Assembly (NCBI GenBank): GCA_015501585.1
Contig: JADNRY010000049.1
Coordinates: forward strand, 62,001-126,000
From: Rhodocollybia butyracea
Lineage: Eukaryota; Basidiomycota; Agaricomycetes; Agaricales; Omphalotaceae
DNA: 64,000 nucleotides
Direction: 5' to 3'
The notes beneath the pieces are model-generated. The model was not told the DNA's origin. It saw only the letters and a program-made list of their open reading frames with translations, and made no database searches. A program made the position numbers and the translations under genes. This document shows positions 1-12,303 of the stretch, one piece after another. Every line of letters begins with the position of its first letter. Position 1 is the stretch's first letter.

Positions 1-3000
1 ACTGTCTGTATCGAGGTGAGTTGCCACCTGAGTTGCAAGACCTTACATGGGTTGAAGAAATGGCATGCAGTTTGTATCGTACCACAGCACACGTTGCACG
101 ATTATATGGATCTTCCTCCCCAGAAGATCCCCTTCAACTGCATGGAAATACCTGTGCTCATCCAATGAAACTGTTTGAAAATGCCACCACTTTGCCATGG
201 GCTCCATCAGATTTAAATGATTTGATAAGTATTGTCTTTATTGGACCACGGAAATTAAGGAAGGATGATATTGCCAAACTTAAGCATTATTTTGTACGGA
301 AGTCAAAGATCAAGCTGTTCCTTGCTTATTTGAGGAAACATTCCCGCTTGTATTCTGGTCTACCTCCAGTTGATGATCAAATCTTGGCCATGTATCCTGA
401 AGCAGGTATCCTTCCTGGATTGCTTGAAAGAATAATTTACGACCATGAAAGCGACCCTGTGTCATTGTTTGAGGAAGAAACTTCAAGCTTTGATGAACAT
501 CCAGCAGAAAATCTGTCCAATTCTGATCTTCTCTTGGAAAAGTCGGGTGTCTATAGTCCTGAAAGTGACACTGTTCCTGGTCGATTCAAAACATCATCTG
601 CACTAAGAAATATTGCTTTGGCTTCAGACCCAAACCATGCGAATCTTGTCAAATTTGATCGTGACCCCATCCCTGAGTACAATAATCGAGATCTGTTTCC
701 TGGAATGTTTCCTACTTTATATCCCTTGGGTATTGGGGGTTTTGAAGATCCTTGCCAGAGTCCCTCAGTTTCACTTGAAGCACATGCAGAGCACTTGTTG
801 GACCAAGCCAATCGCAATTTCCGGTATCATCACTATTACATCTTTGTTGTGTTGAACCTTATTCAACGGCGTAAAGCACATCTTCATACTGCATTTTCCA
901 TAAAGTCCTCACGTTTTTCTCATATTTCTTCTGCACTGTTATCTGTGTCACCTCAAGTGCTATCCAATCTTTCCAATCATCTCAAAGATGAGTACAATCC
1001 TGCATTATTTACCGATGATGAGCAACGGGCCATGCTGCTCTTGAAAGAAGTGAATACAATCTCAGCAAAAAATACCAGGTTTGCAAGCATCAAAAATAAA
1101 TGCTCGACATCAAATTCACAATTACTATGGCTACTTTGGTCTTGCACATTTATTTCTTACATTAAATCCTTCTGCAGTTCACAGCCCTATTTTCCAGGTG
1201 ATCTATGGTGATGACTTGGTCAATCTGGAAGATCGGTTTCCTGAAATACCAAAGAAAAGGTCAGATCGTGCATTTAGAGTTGCTGAGGATCCTGTTGCTG
1301 GTTGTGATTTTTTCATTTACATGTACCGTTGTATTTTTCGTGATCTATTTGGTTGGAATTTTGATCAATCTAAACCCTCAGATAAGGGAGGAATTTTTGG
1401 CGTACTGCGAGCATTTTATGGTACAGCCGAATTGACTGAACGAGGACAATTTCATGGACATTACCTTATATGGTAGCGCGGAGGGCTAAATCCCTCACAG
1501 ATTCATGCCAAAATGAAGGCATCAGATGAATATCGTGATTGATTTCTGAGTTTCTTTGAAGGTATAATATACCATCATCTACCTAAGAGTGATACTCCAA
1601 TTGATGTTCTGTATGAACCTCGTGTTGAAATGCCTCCCTTTCCACCTTTAACGGCAGATGAAGGCCATGAATTTTATCAAGAAGCCTCCCTCTTTGAGTG
1701 GGAGTTGATGTTTGAAAGTGAGCATAAGAAGATTGGAGAGCGTCATCAAAGGCATCACTGCTGTCCTGTATGCTTCAAAGGAAGGTCCGCAGCTGATGGA
1801 TGTAGATTCAATTATCCGCATGAAATTGTCCCAATATCCACATTTGATTCTGAAACCAACTCTGTCATTTTTTCTCGGCAAGAGTCTGATGTGAATGGTC
1901 ATAACCCAATACTTCTAGTATATACCCGTCATAATCATGACCTGAAATGCATCTTATCAGGTAAAGCTGCCAAGGCAGCAATGTTTTATATTTCTGATTA
2001 CATCACAAAAATGCCTTTGAAGACTGAACAATTACTTTCGTTACTGTCGAAGGCAGTTGCATCAGTCACACAAGATGATATCTTTGAAACTGAGGTTGGA
2101 AAGGCCAAACGCCTGTTACACCGTTGTCTTACACATTTTGGCAGAAGTCAGCAAATACATGCACAGCAAGCAGTTCGGTATCTGCGCCAGATGGATGATA
2201 CCATGTACTCGCATAAATGTATCCCAATGCCTTCAGCCAATTTGATGGCATTTATTCAAAAAATGTATGCACCAATTTTACGACAATTTGAGGTTGAATT
2301 TGATGATGACGAGGATATTCCTATCCAGTTGTTATTTGATGGAGAAGGGAAAATTCGCCATTGTAATCAAGTTCATGACTACTGGTACCGGTCCTCTGAC
2401 TTGGATGATATTACATTTTTTGATTTCATTCGGCACTTTACATGTGATAATAAGAGTAAAACACGGACAGTTAATACACCTCAGACCAGAGCGGGGGTTC
2501 TATCACGATACAGTCTTTGTGAAGGACATCCATATTACAAGACTCATGAGCTTGTTCGCCATACTTTTATTGAACAAGGTGATATTGGACAAGAATTAGT
2601 CCCCAGGGTTATTGGCATGGCCATTCCAAGGAAAAAAAATCCTGCCTATGCATTATTTGCTCTTGCACATTTCAAACCCTTTTCTGTGCGTACTCCACTC
2701 ATTGAGATGCCAGTCAACGATGAGTTTGTCTCCTACAACTTCAGTCCATTTGCAATAAGTATAATGAATAACTGGGAAGAGATACATGAATGTCAGGATG
2801 AGCGAGAAGCGGAACGTATTCGGAAGCAGGCACAGCAAATGAAGGGATCTAAAAACTCTGTGTCATTGCAGAATTCACTGCTGGATGATCCCTACCACAA
2901 TGTGGATGAGGATGCCGATTTCATTGATTCGCGTGTTACCTCTCAAAAGAGGGCCAGTGATCTTGCATTGGCACGGGAGTGTAACCTGCTACATCGAGAT

Positions 3001-3860
3001 CTTATTCTATCAAAATGGCTACAACCGCCTGCTGACATTGTGAGGATCAATCTGAAGAATATTGCAGATTCTTGTAATGCCTTACCATGAATAACTTCTC
3101 AGCTGGAGGCAAGATGGAAATTGCAAACAAAGACCCAGAGTAATCTCATCACCGATGCGAGAAAGTCCAGGTCAATGCCTACCATCCAACCTTCTCCAGT
3201 TCCAAATTTTAGTTCTGCTACAGCTGTAAACACAAGTCCCTGGTCCAACAACGAAACACAGTCTCCACCTGAATGTTATGGTCCCATTACAGTGGAGGAC
3301 CTCAAGGATCAAATTGCAGCATCATTCAAGCTGAACACCAAACAATTGCATGCGTTTCATATCATATGCTCTTCCATTATCAACCGGCATATCTTTTCCA
3401 AGTCAAACATGTATGACTGGGAAGACACATGTTGTAAAAGCGGTCAAAGAGCTTATGCGTCACTTTGGAATTGATCATACCATTAGGTTTATTGCTCCTA
3501 CAGGTGGAGCTGCTTGCCTTATTGATGGTACAACAATACACAAGGGATTAGGAATTTCAATCAAACGTGACAGAACAGGTCTAGCCAAAGAAGTGGGGAC
3601 AGATAACCATGAAGATGTATCTTTCTTACTGAGCACAACAACAAGTACGCGCTTACGTGAGGAGTGGAAAGATGTCCTTGTCCTAATGGTTGATGAGGTC
3701 TTGTTGATGTCCTTGAGTCTTCTTGCAGAAATCGATGCAGCTTTACGCTTTGTCAAAGAATCTCAGGATGAGTACTTTGGAGGGATTGATATGATATTCT
3801 CTGGGGATCAGTTTCAATATCCACCATCACCTGGATGTCCACTGTATTCGCCCTTACAAT
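1..3860 (+). pseudogene. Helitron Rep/helicase (RepHel), 5' part, disrupted
   Basis: This is the N-terminal two thirds of a rolling-circle (Helitron) transposase-helicase; it is already open at the window edge. Order of domains: a DUF6570-like leader (PPELQDLTWVEEMACSLYR, about 21-480), the Helitron_like_N Rep domain with the HUH site FHGH at about 1450-1460, the two-tyrosine motif YISDYITK at about 1990, then the start of a PIF1-type helicase with APTGGAACLIDG (motif Ia), VDEV (Walker B) and SGDQFQYPP. Lesions seen: a frame change at the A-run near 1065, in-frame stops TAG 1474-1476, TGA 1540-1542 and TGA 3088-3090, and a frame change at about 3410 where the P-loop keeps only TGKTH and lacks the upstream glycines. 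The reading frame then runs into an 11.9-kb insertion at 3861. The element is therefore inactive. Confidence 0.92.
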
Positions 3861-4765
3861 CACTGCGTGCAGGGTTCCCTAAGTTAGCCCCACTTATGTA
3901 ATTCAGATCAAAAACTGTCGAAAAATGACAGATCAATAAGATGAGCAGTTTATTGAATCATTGTAGTAAACTTAGGGAAATGATGCATTATATAAGATTA
4001 TCATTAGTTGAGTTACAAAGGAAGTCTCTATGCAGCACTTAGGAAAAGGATTTATCTCATATGTTTTAGATATGAAGGGGCAAACATTGATTATTCAAAG
4101 GTATGACTTATCAAAAGCATATGGAAATTTGAGTATTCAATAAGATTTGAAGATGGCAACCATAAGGGAGGAACCTTAGGAAATGTATAGGGAGTAATTA
4201 GATGAGATAGGGGAAAAACAAAGGGAAATCCAAGGGGAAACAATTTAAAGAAAGAATTCCCCTAGTAAATCATAATCCATATCAACAAGGTTAAAACTTA
4301 GGAAAATCAGATTGTGTGATGGAGTCACATAAGAGAAGAATCACAATTAAATTTGAGACGGCACCTAGTTTAAAAGATATGAAAAACATAGGAAAATAGG
4401 GTTTATAAAATCTGTCAATAAGTTGAAGAACAAAGCAAATAATAATGAAAAAGTAAGGAAATGTTTAAATGAAACAGAGGAGACTGGAAAATTCCAAAAA
4501 GATATAATAAGCGCTGGAATAAAGATAATTCAAAGGGTAAACAGAGGAAAAATAATAGGAAAACTTAGGAAGAAGGAAAGAAAAGTTTACAAAACAGAAA
4601 GCAAAAACTTTGAGAATATAAAGGGAAGACTGAAAAAGGATATAAAGTAAATTAAATCAAGAAATTAACAAACTTGAAGGGAAATTGAGGGAGAACCTTA
4701 AGGAACACAAGGGGAATGACTTAGGAAACTTAAAGGCAAAACTTAGGAAACTTAAAGGCAAAACT
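3861..4765 (+). repeat. Left terminal inverted repeat (~0.9 kb)
   Basis: Reading the right end (15805 back to about 14884) in reverse complement reproduces this segment almost base for base, including the lysine-rich 75-codon open frame at 4423-4650 that recurs on the minus strand at 15016-15243 with two amino-acid differences. The two arms start to diverge where the TTAAAGGCAAAACTTAGGAAA motif repeats give way to the minisatellite. The open frame has no recognisable domain and may simply reflect the A-rich composition. Confidence 0.85.
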
Positions 4766-6326
4766 TTGGGCTACTGAGGGGTGTTGGAGTAATTGGCCCA
4801 CTTGTAGTAGTTGGAGTAGTTGACAATTGACCTGGTGAGGGGAGTTGGAGCAATTGGCCCTGTCGGCGGAATTGGAGTAGTTGCAATTTGGGCTACTGAG
4901 GGGTGCTGGAGTAGTTGGAGTAGTTGCCATTTGGGCTACTGAGGGGTGTTGGGGTAATTGGCCCTGTCGGAGCAGTTGGAGTACTTGACATTTAGGCTGG
5001 TGAGGAGAGTTGGAGCAATTGGCCCTGCCGGAGGAATTGGAGTAGTTGCAATTTAGGCTACTGAGGGGTGCTGGAGTAATTGGAGTAATTGGAGTAGTTG
5101 CCATTTGGGGAGTTGGAGTAATTGGCCCTGTCGGAGTAGTTGGAGTAGTTGACATTTGGGCTGGGGAGGGGAGTTGGAGCAATTGGCCCTGTCAGAGGAA
5201 TTGGAGTAGTTGCAATTTGTGCTACTGGGGGGTGCTGGAGTAGTGGGAGTAGTTGGAGTAGTTGCCATTTAGGCTACTGAGGGGAGTTGGAGTAATTGGC
5301 CCACTTGGAGTAGTTGGAGTAGTTGACAATTGACCTGGTGAGGGGAGTTGGAGCAATTGGCCCTGTCGGAGGAATTAGAGTAGTTGCAATTTGGGCTACT
5401 GAGGGGTGCTGGAGTAATTGGAGTAGTTGGAGTAGTTGCCATTTGGCTACTGAGGGGTGTTGGAGTAATTGGCCCACTTGTAGTAGTTGGAGTAGTTGAC
5501 AATTGACCTGGTGAGGTGAGTTGGAGCAATTGGCCCTGTCGGAGGAATTGGAGTAGTTGCAATTTGGGCTACTGAGGGGTGCTGGTGTAGTTGGAGTAGT
5601 TGGAGTAGTTGCCATCTGGGCTACTGAGGGGTGTTGGAGTAATTGGCCCACTTGGAGTATTTGCAGTAGTTGACAATTGGCCTGATGAGGGGAGTTGGAG
5701 TACCTGGCCCTGTCAGAGTAGTTGGAGTGTTGCCATTTGGGCAACTGAGGGGAGTTGGAGTAATTGGCTCTCTCGGAGTAGTTGGAGTAGTTGACATTTG
5801 GGTGAGGGTGGGGAGTTGGAGCAATTGACCTTGATGGAGTAATTGGAGTAGTTGGAGTAGTTGCCATTTAGGCTACTCAGGGGAGTTGGGGTAATTGGCC
5901 CTGTTGGAGTAGTTGGAGTAGTTGACATTTGGGCTGGGGAGGAAAGTTGGAGCAATTGGCCCTGTTGGAGTAATTGGAGTAGTTGTAGTAGTTGGGGTAG
6001 TTGCCATTTAGGCTACTGAAGGGAGTTGGAGTAATTGGCCCTCTCGGAGTAGTTGCCATTTAGGCTACTGAGGGGAGTTGGAGTAATTGGCCCTCTCAGA
6101 GTAGTTGGAGTAGTTGACATTTGGCCTGGTGAGCAGACTTGGAGTAATTGGGCCTGTCGGAGTAGTTGGAGTGGTTGACATTTGGGCTACTGAGTGGTGT
6201 TGGAGTAATTGGCTCTCTCGGAGTAGTTGGAATTGTTGACATTTGGGCTGGAGAGGGGAGTTGGTGAGTTGGATTAAATTGGCCCTGTCGGAGTCATTGG
6301 AGAAGTTGACATTTGGGCTGGGCAGG
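4766..6326 (+). repeat. G-rich minisatellite arm (GTTGGAGTAGTTG family)
   Basis: Tandem, imperfect units of about 57-61 bp are built from shorter words such as GGAGTAGTTG, AATTGGCCCTGTCGGAG and TTGGGCTACTGAGGGG. The array is strand-biased (G and T rich on the plus strand). Several frames stay open on the minus strand with peptide repeats like QLLQLP, NYSN and TTPTTP; these are a by-product of the repeat and not a convincing gene. Confidence 0.9.
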
Positions 6327-6810
6327 TGTCATGCCCCATACTCCCGTACTCCATCGTGTCTAGCCCCGTCAATTCCGCTACCGCTTGTCATCCTGCCAAT
6401 CCCTCTCATGAACTTAGACCAATTGCGCTAACCATAGCCTGACGTTCCGATCCATTTGTAACTCTTTCACTAATTGTATCCGATATTAGCCAGTTTCCAT
6501 CTCCCTAGATGTTTTGTTCTATTTCGAGGTATGCCTTTGTATTACTTCCGTTTCCGCTCATCCATTGTAGCTTCTCTCCCTTTCGCCTTAAGCAATCGTC
6601 TAAGTACTTTTTGCGACCCTGTACATTTCCGTTCTTCTTAAATACTCGTTTGATATCTCTGATACCTTAGATTTGCTATATTGAAACACCCCCCCAGTTA
6701 CCGACTCATTTCTTGACTTATCAGTTTCTTTTACTCTGTTTCTTCACTCTATTGTTTTCTTCACTCCGCAATATAACTCTCTTTGATTCCGATCCATTGT
6801 GCAACGCTAA
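6327..6810 (+). repeat. 5' LTR candidate, diverged or rearranged
   Basis: Begins TGTCATGCCCC. It shares short blocks with the 3' LTR (for example TGTTTCTTCACTC, and GTGGGTCCTACCCT further on) but is otherwise strongly different. The right boundary is uncertain: shared blocks continue to about 6885, overlapping the open gag frame. Confidence 0.4.
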
Positions 6811-7581
6811 GTCAGCTTCCGCTCGACTTCCCGCCCATGCTTTATTGTCATCAGAAATGCTTGCGCTCAGTGGGTCCTACCCTCAGAGTCGGCGGAACCA
6901 GAGTACTTTACAGGGGAGTCTAAGGATGCTTGGCTGCCATGGATCTCATCCTTGAAAAGGATCTTCAAGGCAAAGCCAACAATCTACGAGGTTCCGCAGA
7001 GTCGTGCTGCATATGCTTGCTCCTTTTTACAAGGTAGCGCCAGTTCTCATTACAACAATCTGGTACAGATGGAGCAATCCCGAGGAGAGGATGTTTCTGC
7101 ACTACACGAGTGGAATTCATTCATACAGGAGTTCCAGGTTTGGTTTGGAATATTTAATCCGACTATAGATGCTCAGTCACGGTTGGATGACATCCACCAG
7201 GAGGAGGGAGAAGATTTTGCAGCGTTTATAATTCGGTTTGAGGAACTTGCATTCCGAACTGAATATAATGAACCTGCACTGATCAATCGACTTCGGCAGG
7301 CGGTAGTACCATGGTTAGATCTTAATATTTCAGCGCAACCTGGCCGCCCTCAGACACTCTCGGAATGGACACGCCGCTACCAGGACTTGGATGCGGCATG
7401 GAATCAGCAGATTAGGAGTTGGATGAATGTATCCAATGACTTGGAGCCACCCTTAGATTCCGAAAATGACTTCCAACTTGACTATGTCAATCCGCCGATA
7501 TCAACAATGGATGATTTTGCTAACGGAGAACTTGATCTCACACCACAGGATGATGTCCAAATTTCCTGGGACCCGGGATAA
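6811..7581 (+). CDS. Ty3-type Gag-like protein (retrotransposon gag domain)
   Basis: A frame of about 256 codons is open from 6811 to the TAA at 7579-7581. It contains the usual gag landmarks: an EYFTGESKDAWLPW segment, then AAYACSFLQGSASSHY, WNSFIQEFQVWFG and EDFAAFIIRFEELAFRTEYNE, as in fungal Ty3/Gypsy capsid domains. No zinc knuckle is seen. There is no ATG near the start; translation may begin at a non-ATG codon, or an upstream exon is missing. The polypurine tract follows about 170 bp downstream. Without a pol gene the element depends on others for movement. Confidence 0.65.
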   Translation, partial: VSFRSTSRPCFIVIRNACAQWVLPSESAEPEYFTGESKDAWLPWISSLKRIFKAKPTIYEVPQSRAAYACSFLQGSASSHYNNLVQMEQSRGEDVSALHEWNSFIQEFQVWFGIFNPTIDAQSRLDDIHQEEGEDFAAFIIRFEELAFRTEYNEPALINRLRQAVVPWLDLNISAQPGRPQTLSEWTRRYQDLDAAWNQQIRSWMNVSNDLEPPLDSENDFQLDYVNPPISTMDDFANGELDLTPQDDVQISWDPG

Positions 7582-7751
7582 CACCCACCATTGAGTACTT
7601 CATCTATTTGTCTATTTTTTCTGTTCAACTTTTGGTTCTGACAAATTTTATCTTTTCCGTTGGTGCCTGCCATCTATGTCCTTAAATGTTTTATTTATGT
7701 TTTCAACTACTTACATGCTGGGCCTAGCGTCTCCTTGCGGGCTCGGAGCTT

Positions 7752-7762
7752 GAAGGGGGGGT
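7752..7762 (+). other. Polypurine tract before the 3' LTR
   Basis: The purine run GAAGGGGGGG sits three bases before TGTCATG of the 3' LTR. This is the standard plus-strand primer position of Ty3-type elements. Confidence 0.65.
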
Positions 7763-7764
7763 AA

Positions 7765-8608
7765 TGTCATGCCCTAGGCATATACAGACTGCCAACGTTT
7801 CCTGCTTACCATTACATAACCTGCTTCCGCCGCATTTCCGGTTCTGATACACTTCCACTTTGCTTCCGTTTTACTTTTTCCTTCACTGTACACTTTCTAT
7901 GATCCCGTCGATCCATTCTCCATCATTCTTACAATCATACATATGCTTTATGCTCATCCCGCCGCTTCCGCTTATGTTCATTGTTGTCTTTCATCCCTTG
8001 TACTTCTTTTGGCTATTCTTGTCTTTTCTACTCTCAGATTATTACCTATCGCTACTCCGGTCCTTGAGTACCCTTTATATAGTTCCGTACCATGTCAAGT
8101 ACGGTAGATTGGAAATATTGCTTAACCCCTTGACTCGTGTGCTCTTGTGTGTTCCGGTTTCTCGCTTTATCTGTTTCTTTAACTCTGTTTCTTCACTCCA
8201 TCGTTTTCACAACCTCTGCAATCTACTATCATCTATTTGGTTCCGCTCTGTTTGTGCTGCATCAGGTCAGCTACCGCTTGACCTTCCGCTTCCGCTCATA
8301 TTGCTATCAAAGCCGCTTGCATTTAGTGGGTCCTACCCTTCAAGTCGGAAACTCATCTACTCTTAGGCTTACTTGCCGAGTTCATTCTATTGCCTGTACA
8401 GACCTGCCGTCTTTACATTAGTCCCTTGGACAATCCCGACACAAGTCTTACATCCCATAGGCACTTTGGAACCGTTCTACACTCACATCCTCTCACATCT
8501 CAAACCAACTTTCCCAGTTCGGCTGAACAACAGCAGTACGGAGCGTATCCGCACTTTGGTTTCCAGGTTTGTAACCCGCGCTCGAAGGATTCCGCCTAGA
8601 TCCTTACA
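7765..8608 (+). repeat. 3' LTR of the gag-only element
   Basis: Runs from TGTCATGCCC to CCTTACA, immediately before the minisatellite resumes. It is rich in TTCCG words and contains a TATATAG-like box near 8075. The 5' copy is much shorter and diverged, so the element is old or its 5' end was deleted. Confidence 0.55.
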
Positions 8609-9680
8609 AGTAGTTGGAGTTGTTGACATTTGGGATGGAGAGGGCAGTTGGGGAGTTGGAGTAAATTGGCCCTCTTGGAGTAATTGGAGAAGTTGACATT
8701 TGGGCTGGGGAGGGGAGTTGGAGCAATTGGCCCTCTCGGAGTAACTGGAGTAGTTGCAATTTCCAGCTTGGAGTAGTTGGAGTGGTTGACATTTGGGCTA
8801 CTGATGGGTGTTGGACTAATTGGCCCTGTTGGAGTAGTTTGAGTAATTACAGTTGGGTGAGGGAGGGGAGTTGGAGAAATTGGCCCGGTTGGAGTAATTG
8901 GAGTAGTTGTCATTTGGGCTGTGGAGGGGAGTCAAAGCAATTGCCCCTGTCAGAGTAATTAGGGGAGTTGGAGTAATTGGCCCTGTAGGAGTAGTTGGAG
9001 TAGTTCACAGTTGGGTACAACTACTCCAATTCCTCTGACAGGGCCAATTGCTCCACCTCCCCTCCCCAAATGTCAACTTCTCCAATTACTCCGAGAGGGC
9101 CAATTTAGTCCAACTCCCCAACTCCCCTCTCCATCCCAAATGTCAATAACTCCAACTACTCCAAGAGGGCCAGTTACTCCAACACCCCTCAGTAGCCCAA
9201 ATGTCAACCACTCCAACTACTGTGACAGGGCCAAGAACTCTAACTCCCCTCACTAGGCCAAATGTCACCTACTCCAAGTACTCCGAGAGGGCCAATTACT
9301 CCAACACCCCTCAGTAGCCCAAATGTCAACCACTCCAACCACTCCAAGCTGGAAATCACAACTACTCCAATTACTCCAACAGGGCCAATTGCTCTCCCTC
9401 GCCCAACTGTAATTACTTGAACTACTCCGACAAGGCCAATTAGTCCAACACCCGTCAGTAGCCCAAATGTCAACCACTCCAACTACCCCAAGCTGGAAAT
9501 TGCAACTACTACAATTACTCTGAGAGGGCCAATTGCTCCAACTCCCCTCCCCAGCCCAAATGTCAACTTCTCCAATTACTCCAAGAGGGCCAATTTACTC
9601 CAACTCCCCAACTCCCCTCTCCATCCCAAATGTCAACAACTCCAACTACTCCGAGAGGGCCAATTACTCCAACACCCCTT
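8609..9680. repeat. Mirror point of the minisatellite arms
   Basis: From 8609 to about 9015 the units are in the G-rich orientation of the left arm. From about 9016 the complementary C-rich orientation begins (ACTACTCCAATTCCTCTGAC) and continues to 9680. The switch occurs within a few bases, so this is the palindrome axis of the giant foldback. Confidence 0.85.
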
Positions 9681-12058
9681 TATGTGCATAGCTCAAGTAA
9701 ATAAGTTATAGCGCTGTAATTAAATTCCAGGCATGGTCATGACAAATAAACTTGATCGCGTATTCCTTTCTTAGTAGTATTACCACTCATTAATCATTAC
9801 TTGCTTGTATTTCTTTTGTTTATTTCATGGCCCGCCACATCGAAGAGAGTGTGTCATCATATCTTCTTTGAAGCGTCTTGAGAAAGTATTTCCGGTGGCT
9901 GTGCTATTGCCCGCATTTATATAACTAGGACAGAAATGGACAACTAGCGCTTGAACTTGCAACGCTTGGGCAAAAAATCACCTGATATTACCAGTAACTG
10001 GGGTGAAGATCATTTTGGTCGTAAAATTTTAACAGTTACAAACATGAAAGAACAAAGGTGACTAACATAAAACATGCTGTTTCACTGGCTGACAAGGTTG
10101 TGCAACCTAGGCCGGAATGGAAGCGGAGCCGATGTAGGGCTGAAATGCAGGATCAGGATCGTGGGAATGATATCCGGAATAGACTACAAGGCCAAGGAAA
10201 CGGTGGGACTTCGGTGAAGCTATTAGCAACACCCCCAACACACCACCAAGGTTGTCCCAGAAGGAAAGGAAGTAAAGTGCAAGAAATCACTGAGGTCGGA
10301 CCGAGGTATGAGCGTGAGAATGGTCCGAGATATGTCCGAGGTAAGGACTGAGCCGAGTCGGCCGGTATCGGACAGAACGGTGAGTATAAGGAACAAAGAA
10401 AGAACTTAAAGGAAAGCTTGAAAGTGTGCAATAATGGGTATAGCTTGATTACTTGTGTAACTCGTGATTTTTGGCTGAGGAACGATAGTACAAAGTACCT
10501 AGCTTATATACAAGTGACCTAATTGTTAAATAAAGACAATAAAGTGGGACCAAGGTAATGCCAAGGCCGGAACGAGGTGGAATCAATACAAATGATAAAA
10601 CAATAAGCAATAGAGTAGAAAAGACAAAAGAGATGAATGTCGGCGCACTGCAGACCGCCGTGGGAAAGTAATGAGTACCGAAGGAGTCCGCCGATATATC
10701 GGGCCGAAGGTATGGCCGATAAAGGCGTCGGAAATGTGAGTGCCAAAGTAGGAGTGAATTTGTGAAGTCCAAAGGTATATCGGAAGGGATAAAATAGAGA
10801 ATGGAGTTTCAGAGCTGCCAGAGGTTGTGGGAACTATCGGAGCCATGAGAGACCGTGAGAGAGGGTGAGGGAGTCTCGGAGAGTCTCGGAATGAGTCGGA
10901 ACATCTTGGAATAATGATGGAAAGGCATGAACGTAACACTGGTGCAATTTGGTCTGAAAAAGAATATCAATCTTGATTCCTTTTTCGGTGGAAATTGGAC
11001 TAATCTACCAGGCAAAATTCAACCTTTTTTTCCAGCGAGATATAGATTAGATTACCTCAAGTTTTTTGGGCGAGATTATAGATGAAAAATCTTATCTTTT
11101 ACGATTTGTTTTTTGATCGAAATGTTATTATTTTTTTGGGCAAAATTTTGGGCAAAAAAATATATTATTTATACAATGTTTTTTGCAACTAGTTTCGGCC
11201 TTTTTTTATCGAAACCTGCGGAGTGACTATGCTTTGAGGATCTTTTTTCCACATGTAACATCTTTACATGAAATTTTCACCCAATTTAGTAATGCAAAAT
11301 AAAATTCCATTATGATTTAAGCCTAGTTACCTCATACAAAGTATTACAACTAACAGTACTAAAGTATAATAATACAGCAAAATGTAACTCGAACTATAGA
11401 GTAGCCATAGATAAACATAGATGTAGCGAGTAGTAAAGTGGAGGCAGTGGCAGTGGCGGATGCGAAAATTGCATCGTTGGGGTGAGCAAAAATAGCGGTC
11501 CATAGACGTAGATAAAGTTGGATGTAGCGAGTGGGCAGCGGCAGCGGCGGATATGAAAATAGCATCATCAGACAAAGACAGCGGTCCATAGGCGCTGCTC
11601 TGACTTTGATTGGAACAGGAAAAATACAATATAGGTACATATCACATACCAGGTGTCCAATCAAAGAGCCAACTTACTTGTTCACCACAATGGATAGAAA
11701 GTGTGTCGAAGGAAAAACTTCAAGTATGTAAATACTCAACGAATGTCATGGCCAGTGGTGAGAACATACCAGCATGCAAGAACATCATTGCTAACTACTT
11801 TGAGGTCCTTCTAAAAGCATGTCAAAGGAAAAATTAAAATAATCAACTGTAAGAACATACCAAAGTCCAACAGTATTGTCACTAACTATTTTGAGGTTCT
11901 TCACAACATAAGACAGAAGTGAGACTGGAGCAGTGGAGAAGAGCTGTCAGGATGGGTGGGAGAACAAAACAAGCAGAAACAGGTGCCTGGCAAAGTTTTA
12001 AACATGTCCATCACAAGATCTGTTTCTCTTAAGGGCAGGGTCAGCTTGGCCTTTCAAT
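9681..12058. other. Insertion of mixed repeat DNA in the right minisatellite arm
   Basis: Non-minisatellite DNA interrupts the C-rich array. The part at about 10,050-10,950 resembles, in reverse complement, the TTCCG-rich style of the LTR at 7765-8608 and may be a remnant of a related LTR on the minus strand (weak). At 11,420-11,600 a segment of about 110 bp occurs twice with changes (GTAGCGAGT ... AGCGGTCCATAG). At 11,690-11,910 short blocks such as AGAACATACCA and ACTATTTTGAGGT are duplicated. No gene was recognised. Confidence 0.5.
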
Positions 12059-12303
12059 TTTTGCAACCACTCCAACTACTCACCCAGGGCCAATTCCTCC
12101 AACTTCCCTCACCAGGCCAAATGTCAACTACTCCAACTACTCTGGCAGGGCCAATGATTCCAACTCCCGTCACCAGGCCAAATGTCATCCAATTCTAACT
12201 ACTCCAACAGGGCCAGTACTACTTCAAGACGGCCAATTACTCCAACTCCTCAGCCCAACTACTTCAAGCAGGCCAATTACTCCAACTCCCCTCAGTGGCC
12301 CAA

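Larger units (their letters stand above)
6327..8608 (+). mobile_element. Degenerate gag-only LTR retroelement inside the minisatellite
   Basis: TGTCATGCCC begins at 6327 and again at 7765, the second time directly after a polypurine tract (AAGGGGGGG then TAA). A gag-like frame lies between. The minisatellite breaks off at 6326 and resumes at 8609, so this is an insertion into the array. No protease, reverse transcriptase or integrase is present. I could not find a clean 5-bp target duplication (GCAGG left, AGTAG right). Confidence 0.7.

Noticed and set aside
4730..6059. Several overlapping minus-strand frames with QLLQLP, NYSN and TTPTTP repeats, and matching plus-strand frames at 12,000-14,850
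   Set aside because: They are translations of one minisatellite in different frames; open in many frames at once, no start context, no domain.
10153..11015. Overlapping minus-strand frames rich in Ser, Leu and Tyr
   Set aside because: No domain, overlapping in several frames, and located in repeat DNA.
9681..12058. Full LTR element in the right minisatellite arm
   Set aside because: Similarity to the LTR at 7,765 is only in style and short words; no ends or target duplication found, so listed just as mixed repeat DNA.
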